Source: Candidatus Omnitrophota bacterium (GTDB lineage Bacteria > Omnitrophota > Gorgyraeia > 2-02-FULL-51-18 > JAGOUK01). From it: a stretch of 10,358 nucleotides of DNA. Shown here in pieces: positions 1 through 7,100 of the stretch. The DNA lies in contig JADGBA010000038.1 of assembly GCA_015231685.1 (NCBI GenBank), forward strand, positions 1 to 10,358. Direction: 5' to 3'. The notes beneath the pieces are model-generated. The model worked only from the letters and a program-made list of their open reading frames with translations. It was not told where the DNA came from and made no database searches. Made by a program: the position numbers and the translations under genes. How positions within the stretch are numbered: the stretch's first letter is position 1; each line of letters begins with the position of its first letter.

Positions 1-306
1 GGAGTGTGTGCGGGGCTTCTGGTGCTCATGGCGTTCATGGTGAAGCCCGAAGCTCTTAAAGGGGCGGATCTCAAATCCGTCCTGCTTCTCGTGGCCGGAG
101 GGTTTCTGGCCAATATCGTGGCCCAGCTTTTTTTCTACAAAGGTTTGGAAACCGGTCAACTTTCACGGATTGTGCCCGTGGTGGGAACGTACCCTCTGGT
201 GTCTTTTGTGTTGGGGATCGTTTTTCTGGGCGAGCCGATCACATTGGCGAAGGCCGGCGGCGTGGCGTGCATCATGTCGGGTTTGTGGCTTCTGAACGTG
301 AGATAG
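1..306 (+). CDS. EamA/DMT-superfamily transporter, C-terminal part (5' end outside window)
   Basis: The frame is open from base 1 to the TAG at 304-306, giving about 101 residues of a polytopic membrane protein. It looks like the second EamA repeat of a drug/metabolite transporter. Several hydrophobic helices are visible, together with the family signature 'YKGLETGQLSRIVPVVGTYP' followed by a helix ending 'FLGEPIT' and a last helix that ends the protein ('GLWLLNV'). The family exports or imports small metabolites through the inner membrane; the substrate cannot be read from the sequence. Only the last four to five helices are present because the gene starts before the window. The MFS gene begins 10 nt downstream, so the two may be co-transcribed. 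The family assignment is good; the substrate is unknown. Confidence 0.85.
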   Translation, partial: GVCAGLLVLMAFMVKPEALKGADLKSVLLLVAGGFLANIVAQLFFYKGLETGQLSRIVPVVGTYPLVSFVLGIVFLGEPITLAKAGGVACIMSGLWLLNVR

Positions 307-316
307 GATTCTGCGT

Positions 317-1732
317 ATGATCCGGCTGCCGGCCGTGGTGAACGATCTTCCGCCATCCACACGAAGGAATCTGGATATTTCCTGGCGAGAGGGAATTCCC
401 GCCAATGTGATGCTGGCGGTGATGGATTACTATCTGATCCCCTTTGCGTTATTTCTCGGCGCGAGTCCTTTTGAGGTCGGCCTTCTGGTGGCGGTACCGC
501 ATCTGCTGGGATCGTTGTCGCAGATGGTGGCGTCCCGGGTCGTACGCATGGCCGGCAGCCGTCTTAAATTCTTGGTCATCGGGGCGACAATCCAGGGCCT
601 GTGTCTGGTGCCGATGGGTATGTTGGCGTTTCGGGCTTTCGAAGGAAGGCTTGGAGTTTTGATCCTTTTTGCGGTGGTTTTCCGGGTTTCGGCCAATTTG
701 ACCGGAACGGCCTGGGGAAGTCTCATGAGCGAATATTTGCCCGAGGAAAAGCGCGGGAGATTTATCGGATGGCGATCGCGCATCGTGGGAGCCGCGGGCG
801 TCGCGGGGATGGTCACCGCCGGGCTTCTGCTCTATGCCGCCAAACAGGTGTCTCTGGCCTGGGGATTCGCCATTCTCTTCGGTTTCATCGCCGCATGCCG
901 TATCTGGTCGGCCTCCTTCTTCCGGCGGATGGACGACCTGCCTATGGAGTTCCGGCCGGAGCATCAGTTTACGTTCGTGGAATTTATCCGGCGTTTCCGG
1001 CAAAGTAACTTTGTGAAGTTCACCCTCTTTGTTGCATCGATTACCTTTGCGACCCAGATGGCGGCGCCCCACTTCGTGGGGCACATGCTCAACAACCTGC
1101 AGTTTTCCTATCTGCAGTTCATGACGGCAGAAATCATGGTTGTGGTGGCGGGGCTGATCAGTTTTCCCTTGTGGGGAAACCTGGCGGACCGCGTCGGCAA
1201 TGCCCGGGTTCTGAAGACGGCGAGCCTGTTGATTCCGGCGATCCCGGTGCTTTGGCTCCTCAGCGGTAATTTTTATTATCTTGTGGCGGTGGAGTTTGTT
1301 TCGGGATTCATCTGGGCGGGCTTCAATCTGGCTTCCGCCAACTTCGTGTATGATGCGGTGATGCCGGCCAAACGGGTGCGTTGTCTGGGATACTACAATT
1401 TTATGATCGGAATAGCCGTATTTCTGGGGGCGGTCTCCGGAGGCTTTCTGGCTGAGCATTTGCCCGCGATCTGGGGACACCGGATCCTGACGCTATTTGC
1501 GCTTTCGGCGGGTTTGCGTCTGGCCTCCAACTTGTTCCTGTCCGGGAAGTTCCGTGAGGTGCGTGTGCGGACACAGGCGGTCTCTTCGACGGATCTCTTC
1601 TTCAGGGTGTTGGGAATTCGCCCCGTTGCGGGCCGTCAGTCGGAACCCGCCACGTTGTGGCTCCCCAAGGCCGTGAGTCCCGCCGGTGTTCGTTCGCAGG
1701 GAGAGGGAGGGAACGTTGAAGCGTCAGCTTGA
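317..1732 (+). CDS. Major facilitator superfamily (MFS) transporter
   Basis: A 471-residue protein with about 12 hydrophobic segments, the usual MFS size, acting in the cytoplasmic membrane. The N-terminal half has a charged loop 'SEYLPEEKRGRFIGWRSR' after a helix with small residues. The C-terminal half has a motif-A-like loop 'WGNLADRVGNARVLK', the clearest MFS signature. A second loop reads 'YDAVMPAKRVRCLGYYN'. The last 50 or so residues form a non-membrane tail. The ATG at 317 is preceded by AGGA about 8 nt upstream. The final 17 nt overlap the TTG start of the C39-like peptidase gene, which suggests translational coupling to the ligase cassette. The transported compound is unknown; moving the cassette product is an inference from context. 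Confidence 0.88.
   Translation: MIRLPAVVNDLPPSTRRNLDISWREGIPANVMLAVMDYYLIPFALFLGASPFEVGLLVAVPHLLGSLSQMVASRVVRMAGSRLKFLVIGATIQGLCLVPMGMLAFRAFEGRLGVLILFAVVFRVSANLTGTAWGSLMSEYLPEEKRGRFIGWRSRIVGAAGVAGMVTAGLLLYAAKQVSLAWGFAILFGFIAACRIWSASFFRRMDDLPMEFRPEHQFTFVEFIRRFRQSNFVKFTLFVASITFATQMAAPHFVGHMLNNLQFSYLQFMTAEIMVVVAGLISFPLWGNLADRVGNARVLKTASLLIPAIPVLWLLSGNFYYLVAVEFVSGFIWAGFNLASANFVYDAVMPAKRVRCLGYYNFMIGIAVFLGAVSGGFLAEHLPAIWGHRILTLFALSAGLRLASNLFLSGKFREVRVRTQAVSSTDLFFRVLGIRPVAGRQSEPATLWLPKAVSPAGVRSQGEGGNVEASA
1706..1710 (+). promoter_or_regulatory. Shine-Dalgarno GGAGG deciding the TTG start of the C39-like gene
   Basis: GGAGG lies 5 nt before the TTG at 1716-1718 and inside the 3' end of the MFS coding sequence. 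The alternative GTG at 1686 in the same frame has no comparable site. The TTG start also places the protein N-terminus close to the peptidase active-site segment, as expected for a stand-alone C39-like domain. Confidence 0.65.
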
Positions 1733-2426
1733 ATTCCGCATCAAGCCGCAGCCGGATGACGCGGCCTGCGGGCCGACCTGCCTGCAGGCGGTTTACGATT
1801 ATTATGGTGACCCGATGGCTCTGCGGCGGGTGATCCGGGAGGTGCCGGCTCTTAAGGAGGGCGGCACGCTCGCGGTTTTGTTGGCCTGCCACGCTCTGAA
1901 GCGCGGGTATCACGCGAAGATTTTCACCTACAACCTGCAGGTTTTTGATCCCACCTGGTTTACCGGCGGCGTGGACATCGCGGAACGTCTTCGCAGGCAG
2001 ATCAGGGCGAAACGGGACGCCAAGCTCCGGTTTGCCTCCCGCGCGTATCTGGAATTCCTTTCTTTGGGAGGGAGGGTTCTTTTGCAGGATCTCACTCCGG
2101 CGCTGATTCGCAAGTATTTGAACCGCTCGGTTCCGATTCTGACCGGCTTGTCGTCGACGTTTCTTTACCGGGCGGCGCGCGAGACGCGCTCGGATGATGC
2201 TCCGGACGATGTCCGAGGTGAGCCGACGGGACACTTTGTGGTGGTGTTTGGCTATGATCGGAGGACGAAGCGTGTCATGATCGCTGATCCGCTGAAGTCC
2301 AATCCGTTTTCCAGGGGGCAGTTTTATCCTGTCTCTATGAGCCGTTTGATTGACGCGATCCTTTTGGGTGTGGTGACGTATGATGCTAATCTGCTCATTA
2401 TCGAAACCGCAGCGACTTCGCTGTAA
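1716..2426 (+). CDS. Stand-alone C39-like (papain-fold) cysteine peptidase
   Basis: A 236-residue protein with no signal peptide or membrane segment, so probably cytosolic. Near the N-terminus, 'QPDDAACGPTCLQAVYDYYG' matches the C39 nucleophile segment, with Gln12 as the oxyanion-hole residue and Cys18 as the nucleophile. 'GHFVVVFGYD' supplies His173, and 'RVMIADP' supplies Asp191. The set Q-C-H-D is therefore complete and activity is plausible. Unlike bacteriocin-exporter C39 domains it is not fused to an ABC transporter. It overlaps the MFS gene by 17 nt and ends 9 nt before the RLAN-RimK ligase gene. Such peptidases are recurrent neighbours of RLAN-ATP-grasp ligases. It could trim a precursor, hydrolyse the ligase product or act as a transglutaminase-like acyltransferase. 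The fold call is good; the substrate is unknown. Confidence 0.8.
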   Translation: MKRQLEFRIKPQPDDAACGPTCLQAVYDYYGDPMALRRVIREVPALKEGGTLAVLLACHALKRGYHAKIFTYNLQVFDPTWFTGGVDIAERLRRQIRAKRDAKLRFASRAYLEFLSLGGRVLLQDLTPALIRKYLNRSVPILTGLSSTFLYRAARETRSDDAPDDVRGEPTGHFVVVFGYDRRTKRVMIADPLKSNPFSRGQFYPVSMSRLIDAILLGVVTYDANLLIIETAATSL

Positions 2427-2435
2427 GGAGAACCT

Positions 2436-3905
2436 GTGTCATCGCTCGTCGTCGTAAAAAATCCGAAGGACTGGCCCATCCATGTGGCCGGGGTAGAGGT
2501 GGTCTCGGCGGGCGCCTACCTTACGGAAGCCCGATACGCCGGACTTCCCAACGCCAAGGTATACAACCTTTGCCGCTCGTACAGCTATCAATCCGCGGGA
2601 TACTATGTGTCTCTTCTCGCTGCCGCTCGGGGCCATAAACCACTGCCGGATGTGAGCACGCTGCAGAACATGCGCTCGGCACCGATCGTGCGGCTCATGA
2701 GCGAGGAGATCGAGGAGTTGATTCAGAAGCATCTCAAGGACATCCAGGCGAAGGAATTCGTCATGAGCATTTACTTCGGACACAATCTTGCGAAGAGATA
2801 TGATTATCTGGCCTGGAAACTTTATAATCTTTTTCAGGCGCCTTTTTTGCGGGCGCACTTTGTGTTCAAGAAGGAATGGGAACTCCGGCGCATCATGCCC
2901 ATCCCGGCCAGCGAGATTCCGCAGGACCATCTGCCGTTTGTGATTCAGGAGGCGCGGAAATACTTCGCGCGCAAAGACGCGGGCTCGTCCAGAAAGGTGC
3001 GGTATTCCTATGAGCTCGCCATTCTTCGGGACCCCGCCGAGAAGACCCCGCCGTCCAACAAGAGGGCGCTTGAGCGGTTCGTGAGCGCGGCGGAGTATGT
3101 CGGGATGCGTCCGGAAATCATCACGCGTGAGGATTACGGCCGGATCGCGGAATTTGACGCGCTCTTTATCCGGGCGACGACCCAGGTGCATCACTACACC
3201 TACCAATTTGCGCGCCGGGCGGAAGCCGAGGGCCTGGCGGTGATTGACGACCCGGAGTCGATCATACGCTGCACCAACAAGGTGTTTCTGGCGGAGGCGT
3301 TGAAACGCCACGGTGTATCCATCCCCGAAACGCTTATCCTTCACCGCGATCAGTTGGAGAGTTTGTGTTCCCGGGTGTCCCTGCCGTGTGTGCTCAAGCT
3401 CCCGGACAGCGCGTATTCCATAGGGGTGGTCAAGGCCGAGACGCCGGAGGCGTTGCGCGCGGCCGCAGAGCGGTTCTTCGAAAAGTCGGAGCTTATCGTC
3501 GTTCAGCGGTATATGCCGACGGCGTTTGACTGGCGGATCGGAGTGCTTGACGACAAGCCCCTTTACGCGTGCCGCTACCATATGGCCTTGCGGCACTGGC
3601 AAATTGTCAAACAGGCTTCGACCGGTAAGTTGCTGGCAGGCAAGGTGGAGCCCGTGCCGCTGAAGCGCGTTCCGGCTGCCGTGATCGAGACCGCGCTTGC
3701 GGCGACGCGGGCGGTAGGGCACGGACTCTACGGTGTGGACCTTAAAGAAGCCGAAACGGGCGTGGTCGTGATCGAGGTCAACGACAACGCCAGTATTGAC
3801 GCCGGATACGAGGACACGTACCTTAAACTCTCGATTTATCGCAAGATCATGAAGTCGCTTTTGCGCCGGGTTGAGCTGATCAAGGATGGGAGGTATCCGT
3901 CTTAA
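2436..3905 (+). CDS. RLAN-domain RimK-like ATP-grasp amino-acid/peptide ligase
   Basis: A 489-residue cytosolic ligase with a GTG start preceded by AAGGAG (2425-2430) at 5-nt spacing. Residues about 1-170 match the RLAN (RimK-like ATP-grasp N-terminal) domain, with the conserved stretch 'KVYNLCRSYSYQSAGYYVSL'. After a linker with an additional alpha/beta segment (about 187-275), an ATP-grasp domain follows. Lys282 lies in 'RCTNKVFLAEAL' and Lys321 in 'VLKLPDSAYSIGVVKAE' (nucleotide binding). 'FDWRIGVLDDKPLYACRYHM' is the substrate/ATP strand, and Asp435, Glu447 and Asn449 in 'GVDLK...VVVIEVNDNAS' are the metal-binding set. RimK relatives join amino acids through an acyl-phosphate intermediate. 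The acceptor here is unknown. The GCS2 ligase gene follows directly, so the two probably act in sequence. Confidence 0.88.
   Translation: MSSLVVVKNPKDWPIHVAGVEVVSAGAYLTEARYAGLPNAKVYNLCRSYSYQSAGYYVSLLAAARGHKPLPDVSTLQNMRSAPIVRLMSEEIEELIQKHLKDIQAKEFVMSIYFGHNLAKRYDYLAWKLYNLFQAPFLRAHFVFKKEWELRRIMPIPASEIPQDHLPFVIQEARKYFARKDAGSSRKVRYSYELAILRDPAEKTPPSNKRALERFVSAAEYVGMRPEIITREDYGRIAEFDALFIRATTQVHHYTYQFARRAEAEGLAVIDDPESIIRCTNKVFLAEALKRHGVSIPETLILHRDQLESLCSRVSLPCVLKLPDSAYSIGVVKAETPEALRAAAERFFEKSELIVVQRYMPTAFDWRIGVLDDKPLYACRYHMALRHWQIVKQASTGKLLAGKVEPVPLKRVPAAVIETALAATRAVGHGLYGVDLKEAETGVVVIEVNDNASIDAGYEDTYLKLSIYRKIMKSLLRRVELIKDGRYPS
3888..3893 (+). promoter_or_regulatory. Shine-Dalgarno GGGAGG favouring the ATG at 3907
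   Basis: GGGAGG lies inside the last codons of the ligase gene, 13 nt before the ATG at 3907. An in-frame ATG at 3886 overlaps this site and has only a short AAGG directly against it. The start at 3907 leaves a 1-nt gap to the preceding TAA. The spacing is slightly long, so the start at 3886 is not excluded. Confidence 0.45.
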
Positions 3906-3906
3906 A

Positions 3907-5160
3907 ATGACAAAAGAACCGCCGGGACGATACGGGCTTTTTGAGGTTGCAGGGATCGAGCTTGAATATATGCTGGTCCGTCCGGACACGATGAATCCGG
4001 CGCCGGTCGTGGATGAAATCTTGAGGCGCGTTGCGGGAGATTACACCACGGATCATGTATCGCGCGGCATCGGCTGGTCGAATGAGCTTGTGAATCATGT
4101 GATTGAGGTGCGTACAGAGAATCCGGTCCCGTCGCTGGACGGATTGGCCGCGAGGATATCCGGATCGGTCGGGGAGATTGCACGTATTGCGGTTGAACTC
4201 GATGCGCGTCTTTTGGGGTCGTCCATGCACCCCTGGATGGACCCGGCCCGGGAGGCGCAGCTGTGGAGCCGGGAGTATTCGGAGATTTACGCCACCTTTG
4301 ACCGGATCTTCGGATGCCGCACCCATGGATGGACCAATCTGCAGAGTTGTCAGTTGAATCTCCCTTTCAAGGATGACGCGGAGTTCTCCCGTCTTCATAC
4401 GGCGATCCGGCTTCTGCTGCCTATTCTTCCCGCATTGGCTTCGAGTTCTCCGCTTGTCGAGGGCCGGGCGACCGGCCTGATGAATAACCGGATTCCGGCC
4501 TACCGGCAGAATGCCCTCAAAGTCCCGTCCGTGACGGGGGAGTGTATTCCGGAGCCGGTGCAAAGCGAAACGGAATACAGGGAAGTGATTCTCGGGACGA
4601 TTTACCGTGACTTGAAACCGTATGATCCCGGGGGGATTCTCCGCTACGAATGGGTGAACGCGCGCGGCGCCATTGCGCGGTTTGACCGGAGTGCCATTGA
4701 GATTCGTCTGATGGACATTCAGGAGTGTCCGGCCGCTGATGTGGCCGTGTGCCGCGCGGTGATGGACGCGGTGAGGCTGCTTGTTGAGGAGCGGTTCGCG
4801 CCGCTCAAACGGCAGCTGGCCGTGTCCACGGGCGCTCTGGTGTCGATTCTGGAGGCCTGCACACATGAGGCGGAGGAAGCCGGGGTGCACGACCGTGAGT
4901 ATTTGCGGGTTTTGGGGATCGCATCCGATACGCCGGTGACCGCGGGCGCAATATGGAAACATCTGCTTAAGGCTTCCCCGGCGCCGTCCACGGATGCCGC
5001 GCTCGGGGACCGGGAGCGGGTCATGTCGATTCTGGATCACGGGGTATTGTCCCGCCGTATTCTACAGGCGATCGACGGCCGGGCGGACCGTGAGGCGGCG
5101 CGTGAGGTGTGGGGGCGGCTGGGCGGGTGCCTTTCGGAGGGGCGGATGTTTGATGTCTGA
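3907..5160 (+). CDS. GCS2-family (COG2170-like) carboxylate-amine ligase
   Basis: A 417-residue protein of the glutamate-cysteine ligase type 2 (glutamine-synthetase-like) fold, predicted cytosolic. 'VAGIELEYMLV' (residues 15-24) carries the first metal-binding E-x-E. A central 'HGWTNLQSCQLNLPF' corresponds to the second core strand, and 'SAIEIRLMDIQECPAADVAV' to the acidic/Arg strand of the active site. The family condenses a carboxylate, typically the gamma-carboxyl of glutamate, with an amine using ATP. Because the surrounding motifs differ from classical GshA, and because of its neighbours, it is unlikely to be ordinary glutathione synthesis. It starts 1 nt after the RLAN-RimK gene and its end overlaps the next gene by 8 nt, so it is part of the cassette. 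An alternative start at 3886 would add 7 residues. Confidence 0.85.
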   Translation: MTKEPPGRYGLFEVAGIELEYMLVRPDTMNPAPVVDEILRRVAGDYTTDHVSRGIGWSNELVNHVIEVRTENPVPSLDGLAARISGSVGEIARIAVELDARLLGSSMHPWMDPAREAQLWSREYSEIYATFDRIFGCRTHGWTNLQSCQLNLPFKDDAEFSRLHTAIRLLLPILPALASSSPLVEGRATGLMNNRIPAYRQNALKVPSVTGECIPEPVQSETEYREVILGTIYRDLKPYDPGGILRYEWVNARGAIARFDRSAIEIRLMDIQECPAADVAVCRAVMDAVRLLVEERFAPLKRQLAVSTGALVSILEACTHEAEEAGVHDREYLRVLGIASDTPVTAGAIWKHLLKASPAPSTDAALGDRERVMSILDHGVLSRRILQAIDGRADREAAREVWGRLGGCLSEGRMFDV

Positions 5161-5875
5161 GTTGCCCGGGCGGGCCGGGTTGTGGTTTTCCGCCGAACAC
5201 GCTACGGCGCGGGTGGCGCCGGAAGCAAAGGGGGTGATGGGCGGGATGGTCCGCCCGGACCATAGGGCATTCGACTCAGGCGCGGGGGAGCTAGCGGTTT
5301 ATTTGGGGAAGCGACTCGGTGTACCGGTTCTTTTGGGAAGCGTAACCCGGCAGGTGGTGGACTTGAACCGTTCCCTGACCAATCGCCGGTCGCTTTGGGG
5401 GACAAAACTCCGCACCGCGCCCCCCGACTTAAAACAAGAGATTCTGAAGCGCTATTACCTGCCTTACCGTGAAGCGGCACTTCGCGGGATCCGTGCGGTC
5501 ACGTCGCGATCGCCCTTTGCGGTGCATATCGCGGTGCATTCGTTCACCCCGGTCCGCGCCGGATGCGTGCGGCGGGTCGACATCGGACTTTTGTATGATT
5601 CCCGACGAGTCTCGGAAAACCGTTTTTGTCTCCGCCTCCAAAAGGCGATCCTGCACCGGAACCCGCAGTGGCGGGTTCGGTTCAATCAGCCTTACCGCGG
5701 ATCGTCCGACAGTCTCGTGAAGGAACTGCGATCGAGTTTGGGCCCCGGCTATCTCGGTATAGAGTTGGAAATCAACCAGCGACTTGTGAGACAATCAGGC
5801 CGCGCTTGGCTTGGGCTCAAGCGCGTTCTCGTTGAGGCGTTGTCGGAGACGGTCGGAAGCGAAAGGTTTTTATGA
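5153..5875 (+). CDS. N-formylglutamate amidohydrolase-family protein (PF05013-like)
   Basis: A 240-residue protein without signal peptide. The order of motifs fits the family. 'WFSAEHATARVAPE' (Glu15, His16) stands where members have a PHSG-type metal loop. 'DHRAFDSGAGELA' follows, then 'TRQVVDLNRSLTNR' (Arg66, Asp70, Asn72, Arg73), 'VHIAVHSFTP' (His125, His129), 'VDIGLLYDSRR', and 'FNQPYRG' with a late 'LGIELEINQRLV' (Glu204). Classical members (HutG type) split N-formylglutamate into formate and glutamate. No histidine-degradation gene is nearby, so here it more likely removes an acyl cap from, or hydrolyses, a glutamate-containing cassette product (inference). The ATG at 5153 has GGAGG at 5136-5140. 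It overlaps the GCS2 stop by 8 nt and the next gene by 4 nt. Longer in-frame starts exist upstream (4994) but would run inside the GCS2 gene. Confidence 0.82.
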   Translation: MSELPGRAGLWFSAEHATARVAPEAKGVMGGMVRPDHRAFDSGAGELAVYLGKRLGVPVLLGSVTRQVVDLNRSLTNRRSLWGTKLRTAPPDLKQEILKRYYLPYREAALRGIRAVTSRSPFAVHIAVHSFTPVRAGCVRRVDIGLLYDSRRVSENRFCLRLQKAILHRNPQWRVRFNQPYRGSSDSLVKELRSSLGPGYLGIELEINQRLVRQSGRAWLGLKRVLVEALSETVGSERFL

Positions 5876-7035
5876 AAATCCGGGTGGAAAAGGTGGCGTT
5901 CGGGGGCGACGGCCTCGGGTTTGTGGACGGCAAGGCCTGTTTTGTCGAGGGCGCTCTTGCCGGCGAGACGGTTGAGGCGGAGGTGTATTACAACAAGGAC
6001 AAATTCTGCAAGGCGCGGGTCGTTGCGGTTGAGGAAGCCTCCCCTGAGCGTGTCACGCCGCCCTGCCCTTATTACGGCAACTGCGGCGGCTGTCAATATC
6101 AGCACGTGAGCTATCCCGAGGAACTTCGGATGAAGGCCCACCAGGTTGCCGAAGGGATGACCCATGCGCTGAAGATTGATCCGGCGATCATCGAGCCGAT
6201 CGTGCATTCCCCGAAGTTTTACGGGTACCGTAACAGCGTTACGCTTCACACGACACGGAAGAATACGGGCGCTCCCCAGCGGCTTGGGTTTGTTGCGCGT
6301 GACAACCGGACCAGGATTCAGGTGGACAACTGTCTTCTGGCGGACGAACGCTTACTGGGTGTGTTCAGGGCCGGGCACGCTCTGGCGCGGGAGGAAAAGA
6401 GCCGGACCTTCCGGCTGAATCTCAAGGGAGAAGCGGTTTCCAGCGGCTCAGACAGCGTGTTTGATATTCTGCTCGGGGATCAGAAAATTCTTACGAGTTC
6501 CGCGGGATTTTTTCAGAACAATCTGGATGTGGCTGCCAGGGCGGCGGCGCGGATCCGCGCGTGGGTCGAAGCGGTCCGTCCCGAGGCGTTTGCGGATCTC
6601 TACGCGGGTGTCGGCACGTTTTCGATTCTCTCAGCGGCGGGCCGGGTGAACCGGATCCACGCGATTGAAGAAAACGGCCGGAGTGTGTTTTGCCTCAGGA
6701 AGAATTTCGAGGATCACGGGCTTTCTGCCGAAAACATCTATAAGGGGAGAACCGAGCAGGTGTTTCCGGAGCTTCTGCCGAAGATCTCGGAGCCGGGGAT
6801 TCTGTATTTTTTGAATCCTCCGCGGCAGGGGATCGCGCCCAAACTGGCGGATTTGCTCGCTTTTCCCGGACCGAGCAAGGGGATTATCTACCTCTCGTGC
6901 GATCTGGCGATCCTGATCCGTGACTTGAAGCGCCTTATCGCTCCCGGCCGGTTCAAGGTGGCGCGCGTCGTGCCGTTTGATATGTTTCCCCGCTCCAAAC
7001 ATATCGAGATTGCCGTTCTTCTCGGGCCTTGTTGA
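5872..7035 (+). CDS. TrmA/RlmD (RumA)-family RNA 5-methyluridine methyltransferase
   Basis: A 387-residue SAM-dependent RNA methyltransferase. Residues about 1-55 resemble a TRAM RNA-binding domain. 'CPYYGNCGGCQYQ' (Cys65, Cys71, Cys74) with Cys154 in 'DNCLLADE' would bind a 4Fe-4S cluster. 'SSAGFFQNN' and 'ADLYAGVGTFSIL' are the SAM-binding region. 'GIIYLSCDLAILIRDL' has the catalytic Cys343, and 'FDMFPRSKHIEI' has the general-base Glu379. The family methylates C5 of a uridine in 23S rRNA (RlmD, RlmC) or tRNA (TrmA); which target applies here cannot be decided. One deviation is that the usual DPPR motif reads NPPR (Asn315). The ATG shares four bases (ATGA) with the preceding stop, so it is translationally coupled to the cassette, perhaps only by transcriptional convenience. 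Confidence 0.88.
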   Translation: MKIRVEKVAFGGDGLGFVDGKACFVEGALAGETVEAEVYYNKDKFCKARVVAVEEASPERVTPPCPYYGNCGGCQYQHVSYPEELRMKAHQVAEGMTHALKIDPAIIEPIVHSPKFYGYRNSVTLHTTRKNTGAPQRLGFVARDNRTRIQVDNCLLADERLLGVFRAGHALAREEKSRTFRLNLKGEAVSSGSDSVFDILLGDQKILTSSAGFFQNNLDVAARAAARIRAWVEAVRPEAFADLYAGVGTFSILSAAGRVNRIHAIEENGRSVFCLRKNFEDHGLSAENIYKGRTEQVFPELLPKISEPGILYFLNPPRQGIAPKLADLLAFPGPSKGIIYLSCDLAILIRDLKRLIAPGRFKVARVVPFDMFPRSKHIEIAVLLGPC

Positions 7036-7039
7036 CATC

Positions 7040-7052
7040 CGCCGGACCGGCG
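7040..7052. repeat. Short GC-rich inverted repeat in the methyltransferase-kinase gap
   Basis: CGCCGG-A-CCGGCG is a perfect palindrome with a one-base centre, five bases after the methyltransferase stop. It could form a small hairpin, but no T-run follows on the plus strand, so an intrinsic terminator is not supported. It may be a weak hairpin, an operator half-site pair or chance in GC-rich DNA. The rest of the 65-bp gap (7036-7100) holds a purine-rich stretch before the kinase ATG and nothing else I can name. Confidence 0.3.
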
Positions 7053-7100
7053 TCCCCAAAAAGACTTTAGGGTATACAATAGGAGCGGGGGGATTGTCGG

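Noticed and set aside
449..1480. A 343-residue minus-strand open frame inside the MFS gene.
   Set aside because: It is rich in His, Arg and Gln with no domain, whereas the plus strand gives a typical 12-helix transporter.
1686..1715. GTG at 1686 as the start of the C39-like peptidase.
   Set aside because: It has no good ribosome site, while the TTG at 1716 has GGAGG at 5-nt spacing.
2439..3989. A 516-residue open frame antisense to the RLAN-RimK gene.
   Set aside because: It mirrors the codon bias of the plus-strand gene in GC-rich DNA, has Arg/His/Pro-rich low-sense composition, and the plus-strand protein has clear ATP-grasp motifs.
3880..5040. A 386-residue open frame antisense to the GCS2 ligase gene.
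   Set aside because: Shadow frame of a well-supported ligase gene; no recognisable domain and no ribosome site.
3907..5160. Classical glutathione synthesis (GshA plus GshB) for the two ligases.
   Set aside because: The ATP-grasp protein carries an RLAN domain and RimK-like motifs rather than GshB, and the peptidase and amidohydrolase partners do not belong to glutathione synthesis.
7032..7080. TTGACA at 7032-7037 and TACAAT at 7075-7080 as a sigma-70 promoter for the kinase gene.
   Set aside because: The spacing between the hexamers is 37 bp instead of about 17, and no better -35 lies at the right distance from TACAAT.
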